Shown here: positions 35,855 to 45,878 of the stretch, piece after piece | How the letters are laid out: every line of letters begins with the position of its first letter | How positions within the stretch are numbered: the stretch's first letter is position 1 | DNA from: Paragordius varius | Lineage: Eukaryota > Nematomorpha | Direction: 5' to 3' | Assembly: GCA_964247055.1 (NCBI GenBank) | Contig: OZ176052.1 | Location: 496,001-560,000, forward strand | DNA length: 64,000 nt | The notes under the pieces: generated by a model | The model's database searches: none | Seen by the model: the letters and a program-made list of their open reading frames with translations, nothing else | Told to the model about the DNA's origin: nothing | Made by a program: the position numbers and the translations under genes

Positions 35855-36639
35855 TCAGTAATTTAAATAATATAAATCTTGATGAAATGTAGACGAATCG
35901 ATTGCAATGTTATGAGTTGAGTTTGTCGATTGATAACCCTGACAAAATGGTGTATTTGAAACATTTGGATTTTGATTCCATATTAATTTGGGATTTTTTA
36001 TGGAAGTAGTATTTGCAATGGTTGTTAAAACTCTTGCTTCTAAAACCTTGCCAGTTAAAGATACTTTTTGAGATTTGAAAAATGCATTGTTTAAGTACTT
36101 TTGCTTACTGCAAGATTTTATGGCGAGCAAATTGTGATCGTTTTTGCGATATTTTGCTCTCCTGTTTTGAAACCATATCTAATATTCGATAAGGCATTAT
36201 ACTTTATCAAATAATTTATATAATAAATATTTTGTTAATTAATGGATTTAATCTAAATGTCAAATCATCATATAATTTTCAAAAAAAAATGTTAAATTAA
36301 TTTAATTATGAAAAATAAATAGAATGAAAACCACTTATTAAATATTGATACATAAAAATACCCTTTACTAATTTCTATTACATTATGTTTTTGTGGTATA
36401 AATATAATTAATTTTATTAAGTTTAAAAATAAATAAACCTGAATTTTGGCTTCGTTTAAGTGAATAAGGTTGGCCAAGTCCTCACGAGCATAAACATCTG
36501 GATAATGGGATTCTGAGAATGCATTTTCCAATATTTTTAGCTGATGTGGAGTGAAAGATGTCCTTTGTCTCCTATTTGGACAACTATGTTTCTCTACAAT
36601 GTTGCACGCTTTATCAAAAAGAGTGGCCCTTTTTAACAT
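35855..36639 (-). CDS. Paired-type (Q50) homeobox transcription factor, 2 exons
   Basis: Nuclear DNA-binding regulator of about 174 residues. Exon 1 spans 36639-36439 and exon 2 36178-35855; the intron has GT-AG ends and phase 0. The homeodomain is residues 22-81: [60 protein letters not shown]. The YPD, ARE and WFQNRRAK marks and Gln at position 50 place it in the paired-like class. Position 47 is Ile instead of the usual Val. The intron falls between homeodomain positions 46 and 47, a site shared by many paired-class genes. No paired box, OAR tail or octapeptide is visible. The ATG follows a TTGCAG acceptor by about 20 bases, hinting at a 5' UTR intron or trans-splicing. Vsx, Uncx and Rax relatives are possible; I do not assign a family. 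Confidence 0.85.
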
Positions 36640-37161
36640 TAACAAAATATATATATTTGGCTGCAATAAATCATCAATAAATTTGTGTATTATCTGAATT
36701 TTTTACGAGTAATACACAGTAGTTTAGGTATAAAATTAACTTGTTTCATAACTAAATAAACAAAATTGCTGTTAAAATATAGGAATAAAATTGTTTAATT
36801 TTAACCATTCGTTGTTTTTAACTATACCCTACTTTTTTTCATAATTGCTAAAAATAATTAAATCTCACTTTTCAAGAGTTCATATGTCACTCAATTTTTT
36901 TACGTAACTTATTTTCTATCTTATAACACATAAGTGGTGAAATTACCCCTTTTTGCCTTTTCAAAACTGTCATGACTAATTAACAACTTCCATTAATTAG
37001 GAACGTTATTTTTTCAACACTCAAATGAACTTTTGAAAAATTTTATGTAAAAAATTTGAAATATAAACTTTTTTAAAAACAATTTGACATGTCTATTAAT
37101 TAGGGTTTTAAATTTTTTTGTCTGATATCTATGTTATTTTAAAACGTTAAAAAAAGTTTAA

Positions 37162-37567
37162 ATGACCACGTATAAAGATAAGCATACAGAACTTGAAAGG
37201 TTTTTATTCAAATTATTACTGTTAACTTCATAGGAATCGTCACCGCAATTTGATTAGTCAAACCATTTCAGCCGCAAGTCAAGTCCCCAATCTGGTAGTA
37301 AATGGACAATCGCGGGCTACTATGGTTTTTTCTCCTAAAAAAATAATCATATAGGGAAGTACATGTAAATTTGTTCATGAATACATTGATTTCCTATGTC
37401 ATCTCAGGAGTATTTTAATCCACGAAAACGATTATTTGTTTAAAATGCTGGAAAAGGGTCCTCAAAATAATTCTCAAGAAAGCATGGTTAATGCTAATGA
37501 GAATGCTGCTAATTTGCATATAATTGATATGAAGCGAGATTACAATTTGAATCAAGTTATTGATTGA
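37162..37567 (+). CDS. MAX-like bHLH-zipper protein, 3 exons with micro-introns
   Basis: Predicted 113-residue nuclear protein. Exons 37162-37199, 37234-37324 and 37355-37567 are joined by introns of 34 and 30 bases, both GT-AG, with matching phases. The basic region KHTELERNRHR aligns with HNALERKRR of MAX: His8, Glu12, Arg13 and Arg15 keep the E-box-reading pattern, but the last basic residue is His16. Helix 1, a loop with VPNLVVNGQSRA and helix 2 (CKFVHEYIDFL) fit MAX (VPSL...SRA, KATEYIQYM). A short hydrophobic heptad-like run, LRSILIHENDYLFKML, follows. MAX partners MYC and MAD proteins on CACGTG sites. The family call rests on alignment by eye; MLX or USF-like is an alternative. The divergent homeobox gene starts 522 bases to the left. 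Confidence 0.65.
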
Positions 37568-38024
37568 GTTTTTAAACTCTTTTAGATTTCAACTGGCAAC
37601 AGTTTTTGTTGCGAAAATTCTGTGAAAGAATTTGAATGGTGAATCAGTTTTCCTATACCTATTAATTTATTCCAATAAATTAATTTTTAACATATTATTT
37701 ATTGGCTAAAAATGAATGTTATTATTGCTTTTATGTTTAAAGATCTACGAAGTTATATATTGTTTCTTTTAATGCAATAATTATAAATATGGTAAAAAAG
37801 ATGCGTCATTTTCAAGGTACAGTCATTATTTAAAATAAAATTACTATATAATTACAACAAAGGCAAAATAATATTTACTGTCTTGCGCACTATAATACAG
37901 CTAAAAAAACTTTCACTAAAATTTTTTCTCTCGTTTTATTTCTCATTTTTTTCGTTTCCAAATTTGGTAACATTGTTGTACACATACATTGTTTTTATTC
38001 TTTGTTGCGAAAATCGTGACTAAA

Positions 38025-39946
38025 ATGCAACCAAATTATAATTCTTGCCCACATTCATTGCATGCACATTGTTTTACAAGTCCGGCTTTTTGTGATTTTT
38101 GCGGTTCCATGATTTTTGGTCTTATTCTCCAAGGGCTAAAGTGCAGTGGATGTGGAAGGCCGTTCCATAAAAGGTGCGCCACAAAAGTCCCAAACGATTG
38201 TTCCCAAAGCCAATTGTTTAAGCAAAGGAATAATTATTCGAGAAATAACCAGGCGGATTCAAATTTGGTAGAAACAACAGCTGGTCGAATTATATCTAAT
38301 CCTGCTGGCAAGGTTTAGTTATTTAAAACTTTCAATCAATTTAGTCACTGATAAGTTATGTTATGGTTTTTAAATCTTTAATACATTATAACGCATATAT
38401 CATAAAAGTAAGACGGTAGATCCGGTTTTGCATTGCTATATAGATAAACGCTTATTAATTTGGCCAAAATACCATTATCCGTTTAATTACAATAACGTAT
38501 GGAGTATGACCAAGTGTGTTGACAATAAAAATAGATTTTTTTAACAATAAAAATTGAGATTTTACAGATAACATCATAAAAACAAAAGACAATTATTTTT
38601 AAAAATATAACAACCATACCTTTTCAAACTTTTATTTTGCCCATATAAACTAATTACAATTTTGAAATTTAGAATTGAGTGTGTTACTAATTTGCGCTCA
38701 GGTTGAATTTGACCTTAAAAATTGCTTATATTTTGTCTGTATAATTTCCATATTTACTGTAATTACAATAAAAATTTAAATTCTACGGACATAACGTAAA
38801 AATTTAAGGACAAATATTTTTTAAAATACAATTAACTTTTCAAAACCTTAATTTTTCTCATATACAATTGTAAAATATTGATTGTGTTAGTATATATACC
38901 TATATTCACTTTGCCATTTAAATAGATTAAAAAAGTATGGTTGTCATTTAGAAAAAAATATTTGTCTTTATTTTTATTTGTCCGTATAATTTCCATTTTT
39001 ACTGTAATTACAATCATTTCTCTTTTAAACCTCACGCTTAGTCACTTAAACAACGCAGTTTATATTATTATAGAGTGATTTTGGAATAAAATCAACAACT
39101 GCCCCAGAAGACATAATTGGTATATTTATTTGTACATTGTATTTTACAAAACGCTTTAATTTGATAATTATTTTAAAATATCTCTAAAGATTCTGAAAAA
39201 CGAACCCGTGGAATAAGCCACAATCTAGAAGCTCATACATATTATGTTCCGACCATTTGCCTTTCCTGTAAAAAACTGCTTTTAGGTTTCAGAAGACAGG
39301 GATCACAATGTACAGGTTAGTTAAAACAGTTTTCAAAACATTGTAAAAAAACCATTTTTCAAATATTAGAGTTAGTCCGGTATAGTGGCCGAGAAAATAC
39401 TGTCCAAATATGAAGTCGGTTTATTTTTTTTTAAGTTCAATGATTTGATTGTGGTTTCATTTCCAAAAATGAATGCCTTACTATTATAATAAATAAACAT
39501 AAAATGCAAAAATTAATTACAGATATTAATTACATGCCATTTTTGTTTAAAAAACTTTTTGTTCGAATAAAATAGAAAACAAAATTGGAAACTTTAAACG
39601 TGTATTAAAAATTGGTAACGTTTCTTTAAAAGCTACAATATTCAAAGAAAAGTTTTTTATAATTGAGTTTTTTAATTGCTTGTTTTTATTTTTTACAGCA
39701 TTTTAATTTAGAAACTCTCTTTTGGTGCTACACCAACTATTCATATTTCACTCAAAATTTTATTCTCAAACTAATTATAATTTAAATATAACAACTGCCA
39801 TGCATTTTGATATTTTATGCTTAAAAAATATTTTATTTAAAAATATTTTAGCTTGCCACTTCAATTGTTGCAGGAAATGCGCCCCCAACCTTCAGCCCAA
39901 TTGCATCGGAATCCAATCCGAAAACCAAACTTTAATTCATTCTTAA
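38025..39946 (+). CDS. Tandem C1-domain protein related to protein kinase D N-terminus
   Basis: Three exons recognised: 38025 to 38283 or 38312, 39190-39315, and 39852-39946. The first C1 domain is complete: His10, Cys23, Cys26, Cys40, Cys43, His48, Cys51 and Cys59 with canonical spacing and [19 protein letters not shown], closest by eye to the C1a of protein kinase D. The second C1 ([20 protein letters not shown], then [20 protein letters not shown]) resembles C1b but has Cys where the conserved His is expected. C1 domains bind diacylglycerol at membranes. A stop follows 14 residues after the second C1, and no PH or kinase region is seen, so it may be a stand-alone C1 protein or a truncated duplicate. 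The exon 1 donor is unsettled: only 38283 gives a matching phase, and it is a weak site. Confidence 0.6.
38541..39004. mobile_element. Two adjacent family M MITEs in a C1-gene intron
   Basis: A right end ('attttgtctgtataatttcc', then TTTACTG) at about 38755 is followed within 10 bases by a new left end ('aataaaaatttaaattctac', CGGACATAACG), whose partner ends at 39004 (TTTTTACTG then TA). The first element's left end near 38541 is eroded. Confidence 0.65.
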
Positions 39947-40059
39947 TTTAAATCAAATTCGCTATACAATTTTATATTTTATTGTCTATACAAATCGATC
40001 TTCTATGCACTTAAACGAAAATCACGATTAAATTATTTATTTATCAATTTTATGATACT

Positions 40060-40640
40060 AGCGTAAATCTCGTGCTGCTACGCAGCCCGAGGAAGTCTTT
40101 CGGACTTCTAGGGGGAGGGCTATTGAAAAAAAGGGGCAATAATATGATCCACTTCGAAACATTATTTAATAGTTATGATTTTATAGGAATTTTAAAACGG
40201 AGCTTTCATACTAATATATTGCTTAATTGGGGGAAAAATAGATTTAAAAAATTATTTTTGTGGACTTTTTTTAAAAATGGCATTTTACGGGGGGAGCGAG
40301 TATAAATAGGGACTAAATCAAAAAAGCGAGACGACTATATTCGGCGCAATCGAAAATAAGTGAACAAAAATCATATTTGAAATTGAATGGTCGCAACAGG
40401 TTCTCCGGAAAATTGTCTCAAAGACACGATTTTTTTTGGACTTGTGTTTTCAAAAACCGTTTTTCACACGGGGTGGGCCCGAACTGGGGGCCTATTTCAA
40501 AAAACGGGCGAAGCTATTGTCGGGGCATTCATTAATGATTATATTTTTTCGAAGTTTGGATTTGAATGGGTCTACCGGTTTTCCGGTACCAGATCACAAA
40601 GCCAGCATTTTCCATTTTTATAAATATATAGATTAAAGGA
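40060..40640 (+). mobile_element. GC-richer interspersed element, class unresolved (SINE/RTE-tail-like)
   Basis: Begins ACTAGCGTAAATCTCGTGCT then GCTACGCAGC and ends 'cattttccatttttataaat' plus ATATAGATTA. The G-rich interior contains 'ggcgaagctattg' and a CCGGTTTTCCGG palindrome. Elements with an ACTAGC start, a 'cttcg..gcg' block and an 'attataatattagatt' tail are abundant in many invertebrates. A related fragment is at 41930-42178, ending 'tattttaataatatatagat'. Two open stretches here do not resemble known proteins. Confidence 0.5.
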
Positions 40641-41304
40641 TTTGCTTCAATGTTGTATATGGTAATTTTATATATGTAATATTCTTTCTGAATTAATCCA
40701 TTTATAATTAAGAATAAGTAAGGCTTCCAAGAAAAACCGGATCAAAAGATATTTAAACTTTGTTTAATATTTTTTGCAAACCCTCCTAAAGTAAAAAACG
40801 ATTTTAAAACGCTCTAACCGCTCTTAGAATAATAACAGTGTGTTAAGCTATTATTAATTTATACGAAAATGTAATTTACTGCGTTGCTCATTATTAAATT
40901 TACTAACTATCTTAAAACCTATTTAATTTTGTTTAAACCCTTTAACATTTAAAATAATTGTGTTATTTATCGAACATAATACATATGAACATAATATAAT
41001 TTCAGTTATGTGAATTTTGAAAGGAATTGTAAATTTCGATTTTCGACGTTTTCATAAATTTAAACTAAAAGCAATATTATATCAATAATAGGTCCATAAC
41101 ACTTGAAAAGTTTTTGTGGTAGTTAGGGATCCCAGAGCAATATTAAAAAATATTTTAAAAAATTTAAAAATATCACAATCTTCGACCTTTTAACCGCATC
41201 AATTTATCGTGAAATCTCGAATGGAATATATTTTTATATATATAAAATTACTAAGATTATTAATAAAGAAATATTAATAGCAATAAATGTAACGTTAATA
41301 TGGT

Positions 41305-41370
41305 ATACCATTTGCACTTCGAGAGTGTCCTTGAAGATTTCAAGTTGGTCCTTCAAGTTCAAATGGTATA
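41305..41370. mobile_element. Miniature FA element
   Basis: Only about 66 bases: TATACCATTTGCACTTCGAG, one TTGAAGATTTCAAGTTGGTCC unit, then TTCAAATGGTATA. It keeps both termini but has lost the interior seen in the roughly 570-base copies. Confidence 0.7.
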
Positions 41371-41929
41371 TTTTAGCATATAAAACACATTTATAGTTTC
41401 AGGTATTTAAATATTAAATTTTCAGTTTACTTTTAAATTTTCAGTTTATTTTTCATATATGTCCATTAAATTAAATTAAATTCGTATGACCCACTTCATT
41501 AATACCAAAACATCCAAGTTGACTAAATATACAAAATTGATACCCCAAGTAGTCAAATAGTTGTGTCGTACTGATGAGTGCTAACAAACACGAAACTAGT
41601 CTACGATTACTATTAACGATCACATAACATTTTTTTACAAAACAATATTAATCCGTCATTTACCTTTGCAAGATCAACTTGTCAGTTTATTGAGCAGATT
41701 AATATCTGTGTATTTATTTGTCTCTTTATTTTTAACCAATAAGAGTTGTTGATAAATAATATAATATCAAACATTATTCACAAATAAAACAATGATTTTT
41801 GATTACCAATAATTATAAATTAATAAATCATATATATACGAATATTGCGGAATATATATTCAATATAAATATTATATGTCCTTAGCGAAAAAAACAAAAT
41901 TATCCGAAATTGTTTTAAAGCCTTATTGG

Positions 41930-42178
41930 GGGACTAAATTGAGGGGATAATTTAAACGCATTCATATGTCAATACAAAAAGTACACTATTGAAACTAAAT
42001 CCAATAATTTTTCGGAATCGTTTGAACTCATAATTAAAGCGACTTTTTCAAAAAAACCCGATTTTTACATGGACTGGGGCAACTTCGGCGTATTTATTAA
42101 AATTTTATACAATCGTAATGGGCTATCCGTTCCCAAGCGTTACTCAAAGCTGACATTCTTATTTTAATAATATATAGA
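41930..42178 (+). mobile_element. Second copy of the ACTAGC-type element, 3' part
   Basis: Shares the terminal block 'caaagctgacattcttattt' and 'aataatatatagatta' with 40600-40640 and the 'actggggcaacttcggcg' block with its interior. The 5' start is missing. Confidence 0.45.
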
Positions 42179-42545
42179 TTAGCTTTAAAAAACTTTTAAT
42201 TTACAATTTAATAAAAATTTTGATATTTTTAGAGTTAAATACCAGCTATTAGTTTCTATTAATTTTATAGCTTAAATTTGGGATACAATATAAAATGATA
42301 AGTTTTTATATTTTCAGGTGAAGAGGGTTTGATAAAAAGGTTTAACCAAACAACTTTTTAAATATTTTGTTCTAACTTAAAGGACCGGGCTGAAAACTAA
42401 TCCAAAATGTCATCGCTACAAAATTAATAAGGTAGGTAACTAATTATTCTTTTGTTTAATACCGATAACTAAGATAGCTAGAGCTACCATAACCATATTT
42501 AAATTGATATAATTAAAGCTTTCTCACCTTTTGACTTTGTTAAAG

Positions 42546-43072
42546 TTAACCATATTGGGGTATTTTATATCCCAAAATTATGTAATTACTGTTTTAAAAG
42601 TGTTTTATAAAAAAATATTATCGAACATTTTTCTCTGCATTAGATAAAAAAGCTTATTTTTTTTACAGTTTTGTGACTTCTAGTGTCGAAAATTGAGACA
42701 GCTTTAAAAGAAAAAACGAACAGCTGATATTAAATAAAAAATATCTTATTTTTGCTAAAATATCGGCTGAAACTTTTTAATGTTAGTTTATGATTTACAT
42801 ACATTATTGCCTGCATTGGCGAATTCGATAAAAAATGATGAAAAAAAGTTTAAAATGAGGATTTTTTTCAAACTATACTTTTTAAACAATTTTTTATAAT
42901 GCGCCTAAAAGGCTAAAGAAAGCTTGGTTAAATTCAACTCAACAACACAATTACATTTTGATATATTTAGACTCACTTTAGTATATATACTACCCGAAAA
43001 TGTATACCCTAAATACCTTTAGATATTTAATTTTCGAATAGCCCTAGTAAACTGCCCCAAATGGGGTGTTAA
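42546..43072. mobile_element. TTAA-flanked MITE, family T2
   Basis: TTAACCATATTGGGGTATTT at the left and CCCCAAATGGGGTGTTAA at the right, with TTAA at both edges (42546-42549 and 43069-43072). The interior matches 12010-12480 (ACAGTTTTGTGACTTCTAG; 'cggctgaaactttttaatg'). The right end lies 120 bases upstream of the HIRIP3 start codon, so it may form part of that promoter or 5' UTR. Confidence 0.75.
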
Positions 43073-43192
43073 GTATATAAATTTACACATTGATTAATAA
43101 TTATAATAAAATATAAATCGATTGCAACATCCAAATAATTTATTTTAACACATATGTCTAATGTATGAATCTTAAATTTTTTAAAATTCAGC

Positions 43193-44751
43193 ATGTCAGG
43201 AGCTAGCGACGAAGAGGTTTTGGGAAACTTATTGCAAGAAAATAAAACCCATGAAAGTATTTTAATTACGTAATCTAATAAAAATTGTTTCTGTTGTTTT
43301 GGACAAAATAATTAAACGAAACTGACAAAAAATTTAAATATAATTTTTACATTTAGAGAATGAATCATCTTCTGACACAATTTTGGAAGATGACACCATT
43401 CACGATATTGAATCACCAAAACGAAAAAAGGTTCACGTTGAAAAAGATAAGAAAAGTATTTAAATATTAATTAAATAAAATTTATATTATTAGATGATGA
43501 TTCTTCTGTATCCGACACAGACGATTTTAAAGATAATCCAAAAAATAAAGCGAAAACTACAAAATCAACGCTTATTGACTCTAACAATAACAAATTAAAA
43601 GTACTATCCATTTTTCAATCAAAAACAACATTTTTTAAAGAAAACTATCTTTTTTATTCAAATCAATATTTTATTTCATTACTCAGAAAACAGATATAAC
43701 CATTGAACGTTGGAAAAAATATATTCGGGCAGCCGGTCTCCATATTAATAATTATCAGAAATTTTTCGATGACTGTAAAAATGAGAAACAAAAGATTGCT
43801 AAACTTAAAAACTTTTTAGAGCAGACGTTTAAGGAAATGCACATGAGTTCAGGTTTTATCAAACAGTTTTAATTTATTACACTAATATTTTAAATTTGGC
43901 GGAAAAAAACCTAAATAAAGACAAATATATTTTTTAAAAGGATACCATACTTTTATAAACCTTAAATTTTCATAATAAATTATTTAATAACAAACGTATG
44001 ATAAATAATTAATTATGCTACCAATATGCATCTCTATTCCATATTTTGCAAATGGAAACAATGGGTTAAATCGAAAAAATTAAGATTATTGGTATGATGT
44101 GTTTTTTTGAAAAAAATTTGTCGTAATATTTTTACGTTTTGTCCGTATAATTTTTTACTATTTATACTTGTAGAAAACATTTCGCTTAAAAAATGTCTAA
44201 AACTCAAAAAGAAAATAGAGGAAGCAAAAGAAATATCCGAATTGGACACATCCAACATTATATCTACTAATGGTATAAATTAAATGTTACAAATCTTGAC
44301 AAAATATTGTAAGACAAACCTTTTTTTGTGAGGACACAACCATAGAAACATCTTTTTTAAGCCAATTATCTACCATTCATAAGTCGGTATGAAAACGCAA
44401 AAAAACATTCGCTTATGCAATAAAATTTTATACACAAAATATTTTTTACTAAAAAATTTGAAATGGCAAAATTTAAACATACACATTTTTGACATGTGTA
44501 TCAATATTTGCGAAAAAATTAATTTTTTTCACGCAATATTTTTTTATATTTTTCAATTTTTTAAAGGCAAAAGACCTCGCAGATCAAACGTTCGAAGTTT
44601 ATATGCCATCTCTCCCCTGAGTCAAGAAGAAAAGACGCAAAATCAATCAGCTGATCTTGAGGATACTCACGAATCAGACGATAAAAATGAAATCAAAGAA
44701 ACATTCAAAAGGCTAAAAAATGTTTTTGATTGTGAACAGGAATCTGATTGA
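43193..44751 (+). CDS. HIRIP3: HIRIP3-like histone chaperone, 6 exons
   Basis: Predicted 237-residue nuclear protein. Exons: 43193-43256, 43357-43455, 43494-43600, 43687-43846, 44174-44272 and 44567-44751. All junctions are GT-AG and phases agree. The acidic, Ser/Asp-rich N-terminal third carries a basic cluster SPKRKKVHVEKDKK. Exon 4 gives RWKKYIRAAGLHINNYQKFF, matching the RLKRYIRACG..RNYKKLL region of HIRIP3. Exons 5-6 give LKKCLKLKKKIEEAKEISEL, DTSNIIS and GKRPRRS, matching the LGKCRALKEQREEAAEVASL..NIISG.GRPRR tail that includes the CHZ motif. Known members bind the HIRA complex and histone H2A. The protein is much shorter than vertebrate HIRIP3, mainly in the N-terminus. Intron 2 is only 38 bases, while introns 4 and 5 (327 and 294 bases) are larger; intron 4 holds a MITE. 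The ATG follows a TTCAGC acceptor-like site. Confidence 0.87.
43900..44160. mobile_element. Family M MITE in HIRIP3 intron 4
   Basis: 'aataaagacaaatatatttt' on the left and TTTTTACGTTTTGTCCGTAT then AATTTTTTACTA on the right are inverted halves. The left terminus is eroded. It accounts for most of the intron length. Confidence 0.65.
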
Positions 44752-45179
44752 TTGATTGATATCACGATTATATATTTTACACTTTCCAATGATCTCAGTG
44801 GATGTATATTTGTAAACAATGTATAATTACATGCAACAATGTTGGTGGAACAATATTTTATTTTGTGTCATCAATCATACATATAGATATTTATATATCA
44901 TATATTAATAAATACCAGAAAAATATATTAAGGATAAATTTTGAATTCAATTTGGTGTATATATATATATATATATATATGCATAAAATTTAACCGGATA
45001 TAAATGTAATATAATATGGTGATGATAATCAAAATCAAAATGCAATTATTATAATTCAATATTTTTATGTGTGGAGTGTAAAATTAATCATAAACACCCA
45101 AAAAAAGCGTAGGTTATTTTGGCAAAAATGGAAGGCAAATACATGTAAAATAAATCACAGCAGACGAATTATATATGAC

Positions 45180-45812
45180 AGTAAAATTGAAATTATAAAA
45201 GGCAAAACACGTTAAAAAATTAAGAGACAAATATTTTTTTATCGAAAAAATCACAAACATACTTTAATAAACTTTAATTTTTTTCTAAATCCAACACCTA
45301 TTGTTTTATGTTGCAGAATTTGGAATAGAAATGTCTCTAATGGTTACACCAATAATTTTATTATTACCATTGTAGTAATTATTTTAGAGTTAAAGAAAAA
45401 ACTAAGGTTTTGTACAAGTACAGTAAAAATTGAAATAATACGGACAAAACGTAAAAATATATAAATTTTTTTTGCTTCTAATAGACAGACAACCAACCAT
45501 ACTTTTTTAATCTTGATTTTTTTGAGTATAACTCATCGTTTGAAACTACAAAGTATAAATATAGAAAAAATTGGTAACACAATCAATTATGTATTTTACC
45601 ATTGTAATTAAATGTTATAATAGGATAAATTAAGGTTTAAAAAAGTATGGTTGTCTTTAGGATAAAAAATTTTGTCTTTATATTTTTACCATTTGACCGT
45701 ACCATTTCAAATTTTAATGTGTATAGTTGTATTTTGAAAAAAAAACGTATTTGCCTCTTTTCATTAGTAGTATTTACGTCGTTTTATCTTTGCATAAAAT
45801 TTCAATTTTTAC
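45180..45812. mobile_element. Family M MITE with a second copy nested inside
   Basis: Outer element: left CAGTAAAATTGAAATTATAA at 45180, right 'aaaatttcaatttttactg' ending near 45812. Inner element: CAGTAAAAATTGAAATAATA at about 45421 to TTTCAAATTTTAATG near 45718. It fills the gap between the convergent HIRIP3 and MDH1 genes. Confidence 0.65.
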
Positions 45813-45878
45813 TGTAATGATATTGTTATTGTAAAAAATAATCTGGAAGTCACACATGATTATATGCGTGCGTTTTAT

